Shown piece by piece: positions 22,848 through 32,720 of a stretch of 64,000 nucleotides of DNA. The stretch comes from Sphagnum compactum (taxonomy: Eukaryota; Bryophyta; Sphagnopsida; Sphagnales). A program made the translations under genes and the position numbers. The stretch spans positions 17,291,872 to 17,355,871 of the forward strand of contig OZ234497.1 of NCBI GenBank assembly GCA_965153455.1, read 5' to 3'. Numbering within the stretch: the stretch's first letter is position 1; every line of letters begins with the position of its first letter. Below the pieces are notes generated by a model that saw nothing but the letters and a program-made list of their open reading frames with translations, searched no databases and had not been told where the DNA came from.

Positions 22848-24010
22848 TACTAGAAGAAATATTGTCCAAATCAACCCATTTTGCAACTACACCTATAATA
22901 ATCATGTGTCATCATAAATGCAATTATGAGCTAATAGTTGCATATGTGAATACATTGTGATGATTCCTTGGATTTTGGTTGTACATGCAAGTATAATCTA
23001 TGATTATTAAAAGTTTTAATGAAAATATTGATGAAAAAAATGAACATATGCCATCCATTATTAGTGGACGCCATTGATGGTTGACAATCAAATTATTTTT
23101 GCAATTATATTTTCTACCAACTATACATATATGACTAGCACTAGAAGAAACCTTATCTTTTGCAACTAATTTAATTTGTTACTATATGAAATTAATTGTC
23201 ATATGCAATTATTTGTTGTTTTGCAATCATTTATGAACTTTGACATTTTCGGATCACTTTTGCAAACATATTGTGACTAATGGTTTTTTCATCCTTCCAA
23301 TACAAGGAATTATCACAATGCCAAAATCCCCAATCCATGACTCCATCCATGACTAGGTTGCTAGTCGTTTAGGGCATCCATGACTACATGATTATGTAGT
23401 TGAATAGGACACATCGTATTTTTAAATGTCTTTTTTGACTAATCATGAAGGACAATGTTTTTTTACCACTACAACTTTTGTGACTATAAATATGAAAGAC
23501 ATCAAAAATATATATTTCTAACATAGGCTAAGTAAGGCTAAGCTAACAACCTAACTTAGCTAGTTAACCTTATAAAACTAGGTTGCACTTGAAGATGAAA
23601 CTTTTAACCGCTACAACACATTTTTTTACATGATAAAAGTTGTCACAATATTACCATTAAATAAAATAATTCAATTTATTTAAGTACTTAACCTACCTAC
23701 TTACCTAGGGTACCTACCTAGTAACATATAACCTACTTAGTAACTTAATAGGTACCTTGGTAAGTTCAGCCACCTAACTAAAGTAAGTACCTAATTAGTA
23801 GGTAATATGTACCAAGGTACATACTTACCTAGGTAGCTTCTAATAGCTAATTAATAACTAGGTAAATAATACCTAAGTTAAATACGTATTTGGTAGGTAT
23901 ACCTTGTGGTCATGTAGTCATAATTTAATCATAATGTAATCACAAAGATGACTAAAGGTATATGACTAAGGACATATGACTACATGACTAAATTAAGATA
24001 GTCACAAAAT
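22848..24010. mobile_element. Possible CACTA-like non-autonomous element fragments
   Basis: At 23139 the sequence reads CACTAGAAGAAA, close to the conserved terminus of plant CACTA (En/Spm) elements, followed by subterminal phrases ttttgcaacta and atgcaattat. A related start (actactagaagaaat) lies about 290 bp upstream at 22849 and is followed by the same kinds of phrase. TGACTA-type motifs recur on to about 24000. I did not find the opposite terminus with its 3-bp target duplication, so the call is tentative. Confidence 0.3.
23690..23905. repeat. Block of TACCTA / TAGGTA and GTACC / GGTAC motifs
   Basis: About 215 bp are built largely from short words ctacct, acctag, taggta, ggtacc, taagt and aagta in both orientations, without a fixed period. 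Self-complementary words such as cctagg and ggtacc are frequent. It looks like cryptic simple sequence that could fold on itself. Confidence 0.6.
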
Positions 24011-25854
24011 GTCCAAATCATGAACTTAGACATGTTTGGCATTGTGTATAAATTATTTTCATCCAAAACAACCATGTATGTCCCATTAGTCATAATAATA
24101 ACGAACATTTGGTAACCATTATGATGTGTACCTATCCCCTAAAGGGTTATTAAAAGCACATCCAACAATGGATTATATCACTAAATTGGAGGAAGAATAA
24201 CAATATAATGGGGTGCAATCACAATCCAATGAGCGAAAATGGCCATCAAATCACAAAGAAAACTAGTCAAAATTAGAGAAAAATATTTTTGTTTTGTTAT
24301 TTAAAACCGTGACAATCATGATAATTTATTGTTTGTTCATTCATTTGAATGTCAAGAAATTCAAACCAAAAATCCATTTGATGAAATTTACAGTTTAGGA
24401 TTTTATTTAAAACATTTGAAAGTGAACAATTGTTGGGTAAGAAGGGAGTCAATTTTACAAAGGACTATCAAAAGGACTCATATAATAAAATCATTTTGAT
24501 GGGAAAATAATAAAGAGGATAAAAATAAATTAACCACATCCAAAAATGACTCCTACCCTAAAAAAATTGTGGAATTTTGAAACTTTAAAAATTCAAGGAT
24601 ATTTTCAAATTTGATCTAAATTTTTAAAAGTTCAATAATCTTTTATCACATATATGTACATAACATTTTAAGAAAAGTTGTAGCATATCACACAAGAAAA
24701 AATAAATTTAGAAAATGAATTTTTGATTATGATTTGAAATTTTCATCATTTTAAAAAAAGGAACATAAAATTTACAAAATTTCATATTTATTCAAAAATG
24801 ATGAACAAAAAAACATGTCTTGTATTGGGACAATTATATTTGTTTTTAGGAAAGAAAATATGCAATCCTTGTGTAAAGTAACGTCGTTGGGTCATTATAT
24901 TTTGTTTACACCCAATGATGTGAAAATTGACTAAAGTGGCATTAAAATTTGTGTTAAATACCAGACTCTTGTACGAAGGTGGTGTAAGTAACCCCTTGCC
25001 TTTAATTTGTTAACCATAATGATTGGCCTAGGTGCCAATCTTTATATGGCATCACAATAAAATATTTCTCAAAATTTATGTTTATGGGTGTGGTGGAAAA
25101 GCATTTATTTATATGTTGGATAGTGACCCCAACTTGAATTAAAGGCATTATTAAAAATGTTCTAAGTTATTTTTTAAATATATAAAAGGTAAATTTATAG
25201 GTCTATTAAAGGTATGATATTACATTATGGGTTATTAAAGGTAGATTATAAATATATTTGTCATGGACATTAAGCATTAAAATAAGTTTTTAAAAATAAT
25301 ATCCAAGGAATACACTTATAATTTTCCAATAGACTTAATTAATGGAAGCTTTAGAAAAAAAAAAAATTTAAATAGGTGATAGAAGCTATAAAGGGTGAAA
25401 ATGTGGCCCTCGAACATTATCGTCTTCGAAAACGTAATGCTGAAGGAAGAAATTCAATTTATTCTTGTAAAAAAACCATTGGACAATGGATAGGAATTTC
25501 CCCAAGTCTATAGATATTATTGTCATGAGGTTCTCACCATAGCACAAGTAATTTTAATAGTTCATATGTTTCATCAAAGGGAATAATAACACCATCATTA
25601 GACCAAAGGGATTGAAGACTTGACATTAAAAACTCTTGAAAAAATTGCATGTACAAGTTAGAGTTGGAACATTAATTTAAAAATATAAAATACATTACAT
25701 TTTAAGTCCATCCAGATTCCATATTGAAATATAAAATAAATACCCATATATGATATATCTTGGATTTCCTGGGAATATTGCCTTCCAAAGGAAATAATTA
25801 ATTAAATAAGGAAGTAAATAAATAGTGATGAATGGGTGTGGGTATTCCAGATGC

Positions 25855-26159
25855 CCTGATTGGCACGTGGCTCCACCTGATTGGGTATGCACGATTATCG
25901 TTGCGGGAAACGCGGTAGACGATGGCCATAGATACCTCGTGGCGTGTTATCGTGACTGACCAATCGCGGGAACGGGCTGGGACTCTCGCACCAGCCCCGC
26001 CCGGCCCTAGATTTGGTAAGGCTGGGGATAAGGCTGTGGGAGGGGGAGGGAGCGCTGCTGCTGCTGCTGCTGCCGCTGATGTCAGTCAGTCCAGTCCTTT
26101 GCGCCATCGCCAGTCCTTTTGCAAGTGCCATCGCGCTTTTCTGTAACTACTCGAGTGTT

Positions 26160-26205
<46 letters not shown>

Positions 26206-26231
26206 AGAATACCTTTCTGAATTCTGCAGCC
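25855..26231 (+). promoter_or_regulatory. PRK promoter and 5' leader with light-type motifs
   Basis: Base composition changes abruptly from AT-rich to GC-rich near 25850. A G-box core CACGTG lies at 25864-25869, flanked by inverted CCAAT (ATTGG) at 25859-25863 and 25880-25884. A CCAAT box is at 25960-25964 and an I-box GATAAGG at 26027-26033. G-box plus I-box is the classic arrangement of light-regulated photosynthesis promoters, which fits the gene downstream. A 39-bp CT microsatellite sits just before the start codon. No clear TATA box was found, and the transcription start is not defined. Confidence 0.55.
26165..26203 (+). repeat. (CT)n microsatellite in the PRK leader
   Basis: An uninterrupted 39-bp CT repeat, 29 bp upstream of the PRK ATG and thus probably in the 5' UTR. 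CT-rich leaders are common in plant photosynthesis genes; a regulatory effect here is only possible. Confidence 0.92.
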
Positions 26232-28789
26232 ATGGCATGTACTTCAGCAGCAGCAGCAGCAGCCACTTCTTCTTCTTCTTCTCTGAGCCAATTGCAGCTT
26301 CAGTCACATTTCCATGGACAACAGAGTGGTCTGGCGAGTAGTGGTACGCATGCGGAGAGTCTAAGAACGTTGACGATGCGTGTGAATGGTCATTGTTGTA
26401 GCAGTGGCGGGAGAGGAGGAGGATTCGGACTGGGACGGCGGCGTGCGTTTGTGGTCACTTGTAAGGTGGCACCGGTGAAGAAGACAGTGGTGATTGGCTT
26501 GGCGGCTGATTCTGGTTGCGGGAAGAGTACGTTCATGCGGAGGTTGACGAGCATTTTTGGAGGTGCGGCTACACCGCCGAGGGGAGGGAATCCCGATTCC
26601 AATACTCTAATTAGCGATACTACCACGGTCATCTGCTTGGATGATTACCACTCGCTGGATAGATATGGACGCAAGGAGAAGGCAGTGACCGCTTTGGATC
26701 CCAGAGCCAACAATTTCGATCTCATGTACGAGCAGGTGAAGGCACTCAAGGAAGGCAAATCCGTCGAGAAACCGATTTACAACCATGTGTCTGGTCTCCT
26801 GGATTCGCCTGAGACTATCCTTCCTCCCAAGATTCTCGTCATCGAGGGGCTTCATCCCATGTGAGTGCCAGCATCCTTGATTCTCCTCGCCATGGTGACT
26901 ATTTTTTTTGCAAAGTGTACATGCGGAGTCCTGTTGGATTGTCGAACCTGAAAAGAATTGCGGCATTTGTGAAAATGTTATCCTCTGTCCCTATTGCGCT
27001 CCAAAGCTCGCTCGAAAGACTTCGAGTTCTTGCAAGGTGATTGCAATTGAGGAGATTCATCACAGGATCAAAACTCCAGCAACTGCAATACTGCCATCTG
27101 CCGGATGCGGTATGATCCGTTGAAGTCATAATGCAAAAAGACTTCAGCAATTAGCCTGCCGTCGCAGGTCTGAAATCTATTTTCAGGGCTTGACCGTCCA
27201 TCATCGTGGCCGCGTATTTCAGTTTACGTTATTGTGATATCAAGTCTCTGTGGTTGTCTTATGACCGTGCCCTCCTGTTGCTGCTACGAATTTGCTAATG
27301 TTGTTCTACTTTGGTCCAATCATGTGAAATAATGGACGCCGTGTTGATGTTGGACAGGTACGACGAGAGAGTGAGATCTCTACTCGATTTCAGCATCTAT
27401 TTGGACATCAGTGACGATGTCAAATTTGCTTGGAAAATCCAGGTTTGACAAGCTTCCCCACTTCTACCTTATAGCAGTTGAGCACCTCCTTGTCCAAAGA
27501 GTTCCACAGAGTTCCAGTCCTTCAGACTTCTTTCCTTAGCAACCGTCTAAATTATCTTGACAGGCCATCCCTTCTAGAGGTTGTGGAGCATGAAGCAGAG
27601 AGTCTGTCTTTGGCCTGGGTATTTGGATGACAAAAGTGCCTGCTTAAAGTGTCATGATCATATCCTCCAATTGCTAGTATATTCAGCCGTGTAGTTTCTC
27701 AGGTGCAAATTATGCTGTTTATCTGCATTATCTGTGAATACAATCATAACACACATGTTGGATGCATATATCTCAGCGTGATATGGCTGAGCGAGGACAC
27801 AGCCTGGAGAGCATTAAGGCGAGCATTAGGGCCCGGAAGCCTGATTTTGATGCCTACATTGGTATGCAGTCAATGTGCTTTGTCCCATATTTACTGCCTG
27901 CTCAGTGTTCACATGCTGGGATCATTGAAAGTCAGACTCAGGTGTTGGGCATATTTTCAGTGCCAGGCTATCACCGGCAGAAATGTGCATAGTTCATGGA
28001 TTTGTGTTATGTGTACAGATCCACAGAAGCAGTATGCAGATGCTGTGATTCAAGTGTTGCCAACCCAGTTGATCCCAGATGATAATGAGGGCAAAGTGCT
28101 GCGTGTGCGCATGGTGATGAAGGAGGGTGTGAAATACTTTGAGCCAGTATATCTCTTTGACGAAGGTTCAACCATTACTTGGATTCCTTGCGGTCGCAAA
28201 CTCACATGCTCTTATCCAGGCATCAAGTTCTTTTATGGACCAGATACGTACTATGGCAATGAGGTACTGTGTAACCTGGTTCTACATGATTGTTACATTT
28301 GAACTCTCATTTGTTTTTCTTTGCATGGAGATGCAAAGACTGTAGTAGCAGTTGGAAACAGCATTTCTAATTTGGAACAACCCAGGGAAAAGCAGAAAGT
28401 TCTGCCCTGTGAGCAGGTCAGATGAGTGGCTTTGTGCAGAACTAGGCACTGCTAAGTTTAGATGTTACAGATTCTGGAGAGTCTGAATGTCAGATGGGCA
28501 GGCTATTTACAAGTGACATGTCTGGCATGGTGTTGAGCAGGTATCTGTGCTGGAGATGGATGGCCAGTTTGATAAGCTCGATGAGTTGATATATGTGGAA
28601 AGTCATCTCAGCAACATCTCCACTAGGTTCTATGGAGAAATCACTCAACAGATGCTGAAGCATGGTGATTTCCCTGGAAGCAACAATGGCACTGGGTTGT
28701 TTCAAACAATTGCTGGGCTTAAGATCAGAAATGTATATGAGAGGATTCTTGCAGATGGGCCTTCTGTATTGAACAGAGCCAAGATCTAG
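26232..28789 (+). CDS. PRK: Phosphoribulokinase, chloroplast precursor (5 exons)
   Basis: PRK phosphorylates ribulose 5-phosphate with ATP to make ribulose 1,5-bisphosphate, the Rubisco substrate, in the chloroplast stroma. Exons are 26232-26860, 27358-27442, 27777-27861, 28019-28263 and 28541-28789; all junctions are GT..AG and phase-consistent, giving 430 residues. Residues 1 to about 75 are Ala/Ser/Gln/Arg-rich with few acids, as expected of a transit peptide. The P-loop GLAADSGCGKST is at 89-100. The thioredoxin-regulated pair is Cys96 and Cys135 (VICLDDYHS), 39 apart as in plant PRK. The second Cys pair (WIPCGRKLTC) that pairs with GAPDH/CP12 regulation is also present. EGLHPMYDERVR, RDMAERGHSLESIKASI, PDFDAYIDPQKQYAD and YYGNEVSVLEMDGQFD are all family-conserved. 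The protein looks intact and functional. Confidence 0.97.
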
Positions 28790-29889
28790 AAGCCTTCCAC
28801 TACTTGTATCATGGATTGTATGGCCTGTCCTGTCCTCCACAATAGAGGTTTTACCTGAGGCTGGATGAGTTTTGTAGGTCTATTTTGTGACTAGTGTTTC
28901 TCCATTTTCAAAATAGATATGTAGTTTGTTTGTGCAGTTATAATAGCAAAGCCAACAAATTGAGCAAGTGCTTCTCATCCAAGTATTGTTTTTTTCCTTA
29001 TGACCAATCTGCACTGATTTTTAAGAACATACAGACTTGGGATACATCAACTGCTTTGTGCGCCATGTGTACCAGTGGAGAACACCTCAATATTGCAAAC
29101 ACACAACTGTTGGGACCAAAAGTCAGTGTAAGTACCCAACTGAACTTGAGACATGAACTTGAAAGTATTTTGACAGTTGTTCAGCTGGTACTGTCACAGA
29201 TAGGAATCTGTCTGCTAGTGATGTCATGTTTCAATCAAGTTTTGTGATCTAACCTTCGGTCCAAGCTCAAGAAGAAAGTTGCTTGCATTGGGCTGTTCAA
29301 GGGGGTAACTACAGGTAGGGAGGAATCCCTTGGTCCACATGTAAGTAGTTCGTCCATGTGAATTACATTCCCAAGTCCATATAGATGAACTGGGCTTGTT
29401 CACGATTTTCCTACAGTTCAGGCATATGGGGAGGTCTGGTCTTTCCCTTGAAGTTCCATTCTTTACTCCACTTTTTGTCTTGTCCCTTCATGGCTCTTTG
29501 CTCCTAGAGCAACTCTTTCTTTATGTGAATGATGAGCTCTTAATGTGAAAATTGGATCTCTTAGGCATTGATGCATGTGATGGAAATGAATGGAGGGGAA
29601 TTAATCAGTTTTGTTTTTGGAGGTAAAGTGGAACTTTTCCATGGTTCCATTTTCAACACAATATGCAAGCTTGCTGATTGTGAAAGTAATGTTCCTCAGA
29701 GGTTTGGTGGAGCATAATGTGGAACTTAGATTTCATGGTCCCATTTTCAACATGATCTGTGAGCTTTCTGTTTTCTGCCTCATGGGTTTGGTGGAGGTCA
29801 ATTCTCAAGACACTTTTTAGTTCAAATGTGAGACAAATATATTCAAAGTAGGAAAATTGACTATCCTGCAGATTTAGGAAGCTAGTGCA
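28790..29889. other. PRK 3' region and intergenic
   Basis: The first part should be the PRK 3' UTR. No gene is recognised beyond it. An imperfect direct repeat ('ccattttcaaca', 'tggtggagcataatgtggaac'-like) lies at about 29610-29800. Confidence 0.45.
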
Positions 29890-30060
29890 TAAATTGTCAT
29901 GAGTCTGTTTTTTCACAAGAGGTTTCTTCTCTTGAATTTGAGCTCTTGCACTGAGTTCTCTATTGGCAAAAGCAGCAGAAATGTATGATACTAGCATGTA
30001 ATAGCTTGTGGCATTCCCCGGGTCCATTTCAAACAACTGGTTCAGCATTCAAGGGAGCTT
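29890..30060 (-). pseudogene. PPR protein C-terminal remnant
   Basis: The minus-strand translation reads QLFEMDPGNATSYYMLVSYI, then SAAFANRELSARAQIQEKK, then VKKQ. This resembles the end of PLS/DYW pentatricopeptide repeat proteins, where 'LFEMDPGNAT.Y.LLSNIYAAAG' is followed by an E-motif ending in GVKKQPG. Upstream the frame meets a stop within a few codons, and the expected DYW residues do not follow, so only about 55 residues survive. PPR-DYW proteins edit organelle RNA; this copy cannot. The match rests on pattern recognition of a short stretch. Confidence 0.42.
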
Positions 30061-30240
30061 TCAAGGTACAGACAAACAAAGAATTAGATGGGGTTGAAAG
30101 ACAATAATATAACTGAGTGTTCAAACCAATGTTATTTTGGAACTTTTGATAACTTTGCACATTTGCCATATCAGAAGACGATGATGGGCATGATAGAAGC
30201 AAGAGAAGACTGTCATTTTCTTAATGCCCAGTGGGTGAGT

Positions 30241-30305
30241 AAAATTGCAAAAGCTTGAATGTGAAATGGATCAAAAATTGCAAAAGCTTGAATGCAAAAT
30301 AGATC
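30241..30305. repeat. Tandem duplication, 32-33 bp unit
   Basis: Two adjacent copies (30241-30272, 30273-30305) share aattgcaaaagcttgaatg and a trailing tgaaatggatc / caaaatagatc. Non-coding. Confidence 0.85.
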
Positions 30306-30419
30306 ATCAAAATATGACAATAGCTGAAGCCGGTAAGACTTATGGGAGTCTCTTTGACCCTTCTTCACTAGGGCTTAAGGAAAGCTTGAGTGCAAAGCCA
30401 GAGCTGGCAGTTTGACACT

Positions 30420-30720
30420 CCCCAAATCTAGTGTAACTGAGAGCCTCTTCCCAACTTAGGAAGCCCTATATACCAACTTGGGCACAAACTTGTTTTGGTG
30501 GAGAATCACTATAGACTATATACTAGTCTCAAGGCACTTTGGGCTCTTATATCTACTAAGTTGTTGTGATTGCAATCTCACACTTCAGAATGTAACAAAT
30601 ATAAGGTTGAGACTTATATGAAAAACTTTATATGAAAAAAACTTTGATTCAAACTGAAAGCTAATTAGTGTGAGAGTAGTGTGAGAGTCTCGTGTCTCCT
30701 CCCCTTCAGTGGTATTAAAG
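30420..30720 (+). mobile_element. LTR-like 3' segment with TATA box and degenerate primer-binding site
   Basis: A CCCTATATACC TATA-like box lies near 30466-30476. The segment ends in cttCA at 30707-30708, and after one base TGGTATTAAAG (30710-30720) resembles the initiator-Met tRNA primer-binding site TGGTATCAGAG with two differences. TATA box, CA end and primer-site-like sequence in that order suggest the right part of an LTR. The left TG end and a partner LTR were not identified, and coding sequence does not follow. Confidence 0.33.
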
Positions 30721-30820
30721 TTCCTTACAATGTTGCTGCTTACAATTAGTTATTGTCGTGGAAATGTTTACAACACTTTCGATGAAAAATTCCAAGCAGC
30801 AACATTGTAAGGAACTTTAA
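30715..30820. repeat. 27-bp perfect inverted repeat, foldback of 106 nt
   Basis: Arms at 30715-30741 and 30794-30820 are exact reverse complements over 27 bp, starting with TTAAAG and ending with CTTTAA. The 52-nt centre adds a few more pairs (30744-30747 with 30788-30791) and a small inner ttgt/acaa stem. The size and shape fit either a young miRNA-type precursor or a tiny foldback transposon; the outer TTAA on both sides could be a target site. The left arm overlaps the primer-site-like sequence of the adjacent LTR-like segment. Confidence 0.93.
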
Positions 30821-32143
30821 AAGGAACATAATGTTCTCATAATGAACGATGAATGACGAAGTGTCATCCTCCAGCGATTGAAGGGTGTCCTTAAGATATA
30901 CAGCTTTCATAGGTCTACATTGTTGCCAATGCTTCAGCTTCAGAGCTATGAGACAAGCGTGATAAGAGCTATCAGCTATGACATGTTAATGGAAAGATGT
31001 AATGGAAAGTTGTCGGGGGGCAGAATTTGTGTGATCAGAGTGGCCTAAATGGAAAGAGACCCTTATTAGTCATTGGATAAGTAATACAAAACTAAATCTT
31101 TTCCCATTTGTTTGCTGTAAGCCTGCCAAACTTTATTAGAATTTTAAAAAAGCACTAGAAAAAAACAAAGGAAGAAATGGAAATAGATAAAGAAAATACT
31201 TGTGTGAATTCATTACTTGAATAACAAAGTGCCTAATTAATTAATTAATTAATTAATTTAATGCAAATTGTAATTCAGCTCCCAACAACAATTGATAACA
31301 GATTAGAATTTAGAAATGAAAATGGGAGGTGGGTCTCCAAGCCAGTCCAAGGGGTGGAAGTTTTTGTCATCCATGCAGCTTTGAATAGAGAGAGAGAGAG
31401 AGAGAGAGTAAAATGTTTAATAGGTATGTCAGATCACTTGACAGCAAGCTGCAATTTAAGAAGGTAAAAGGCTAAGCCTCATGGATGAGATAACATGACA
31501 TTTTAGATTGAATTTGGATGTTTTTCATCCATGAAAAGCTCCTCTTCAGTTGGTAATGTAGTTAAAACCCGGGGGTCTACATACCGACCCAGGGTCGACC
31601 GGATTTCCTTGTAACCGTTGCACGACTCTACTGACCGTTGCTGCGTAAAGACTGCGCACGCCGCCGCCATAGCCGCTGCGTCGTTGAAGCTTTCTATCAA
31701 TTCTCAACCCAATTTCCCTTGTTTTTGTGCTCTTCTTGTCTCTCGCTGTCTGTGGTGTTGTGCTTTGCCTCCTCTTGTTTTTGTCTGTGGCTTATTACCC
31801 ATTCCAGAACTTGTCAGAGAACAATAATCATTCCGCTTCTTCTTCTTGTTTTGTTTTGTTACAGTTTTGGTTTTTTGCTCAGTTGTTGTTTCCAGATTGA
31901 CAAGCTGCACCCAGGATTCCCAGAACAAGATAGGCTGCATTGTGAACCCATGCTGAGCGGATTGATGTTTGTCTTGGCTCTATTTGAATCAAGAGCTGCT
32001 GCATTGAATTTTGGATTCGGAGCTGGAATTTTGTGAGCAGTTTTGGTGTGTTCTCGAGAATTGGTGGTGGTTGTTTTCGGGATCCGTTGTGTTTGTGTGT
32101 GTGTGTTGTGGTGGGTGGTGGGTGGTGGGTTCTGGTTGTGGTG
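30821..32143. other. Intergenic and probable 5' leader of the next gene
   Basis: Includes an (AATT)n run at 31234-31258, a (GA)n run at about 31388-31408, and a shift to mixed composition from 31540. 31700-32143 is T/G-rich with gtgtgtgtgtg and ggtgggtggtgg runs, plausibly promoter plus leader of the gene starting at 32144. No protein was recognised here. Confidence 0.4.
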
Positions 32144-32720
32144 ATGGGTATTAGTAATGTGCAGCATGTAAGCAAGGCGGCAGCAGAGAGGCTGACTGCC
32201 AAGTTCGGCGACCTGTGTGACCCGCATGAACTCATGAAGCACCAGTCGCGGAGGATGCGAATCTCCCAGCTGGCTTCCAAGTCCCGGCAGGCCACCAAAA
32301 CCATTCGCCAAATGCGTCTCCGGGAGAAAACATTCGACGAGGTGGGTACTTGCCCGCTGGGATTGTCTAGACCTGATTCAGTCCGATGAGCTCGATCCCT
32401 CTCCATGTCTCTGCTTGTTTAATGGTTTTTTCATTGCGCTCCTGGGTCTGTAGCAGGTCAAGTTTTCTTCCACGGATGAAGAGGCCTTTGTGATGTCTCT
32501 GATCCCATTGCGAGCTGAACCTGCACTCATCAAGCTGAGGAGGTCGCAGAGCTTAAAGATGCCAAGGGCAGCAGGCCCGGGAGCTTCAGTCAAGAGCTAC
32601 TCTACCACAGGGGTCACTAAGAAGGTGATGATCCCTAGTCCGTCATCTTTCACATCTCGTGAATTTTGCAAAAATCTGATCCCTCAGTTGTTGCTCCACA
32701 GATCCACAGTGACCTGCTAG
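32144..32720 (+). CDS. Small basic protein of unknown function (2 exons)
   Basis: Not recognised. Exon 1 (32144-32341, 66 codons) starts MGISNVQHVSKAAAERLTAK and contains a Lys/Arg/Gln-rich helix-like stretch (RRMRISQLASKSRQATK). It ends at a GAG|GTGGGT donor. Exon 2 begins after ..tgtagcag at 32457 (three bases earlier if TAG is the acceptor; both keep the frame) with VKFSSTDEEAFVMSLIPLRA, then LIKLRRSQSLKMPRAAGPG, and stops at TAG 32718-32720, giving about 153 residues. The coding texture (GC-rich third positions, no low-complexity bias) and the frame-compatible intron support a real gene. A donor at AAG|GTGATG (32624) could add a third exon and change the C-terminus. There is no signal peptide, membrane segment or known domain. 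Confidence 0.5.

Larger units (their letters stand above)
19901..25850. other. AT-rich gene desert
   Basis: About 6 kb of very AT-rich sequence with many A/T runs and only short meaningless frames. Visible structure is limited to an inverted repeat at 22582-22642, CACTAGAAGAAA-like ends near 22850 and 23139, and a TACCTA/TAGGTA-rich block at 23690-23905. No coding remnant was recognised. Confidence 0.6.

Noticed and set aside
31503-31700. 65-codon minus-strand frame ahead of the unknown gene
   Set aside because: Reasonable amino-acid mix, but no domain and no splice partners, and it overlaps the likely promoter/leader of the plus-strand gene.
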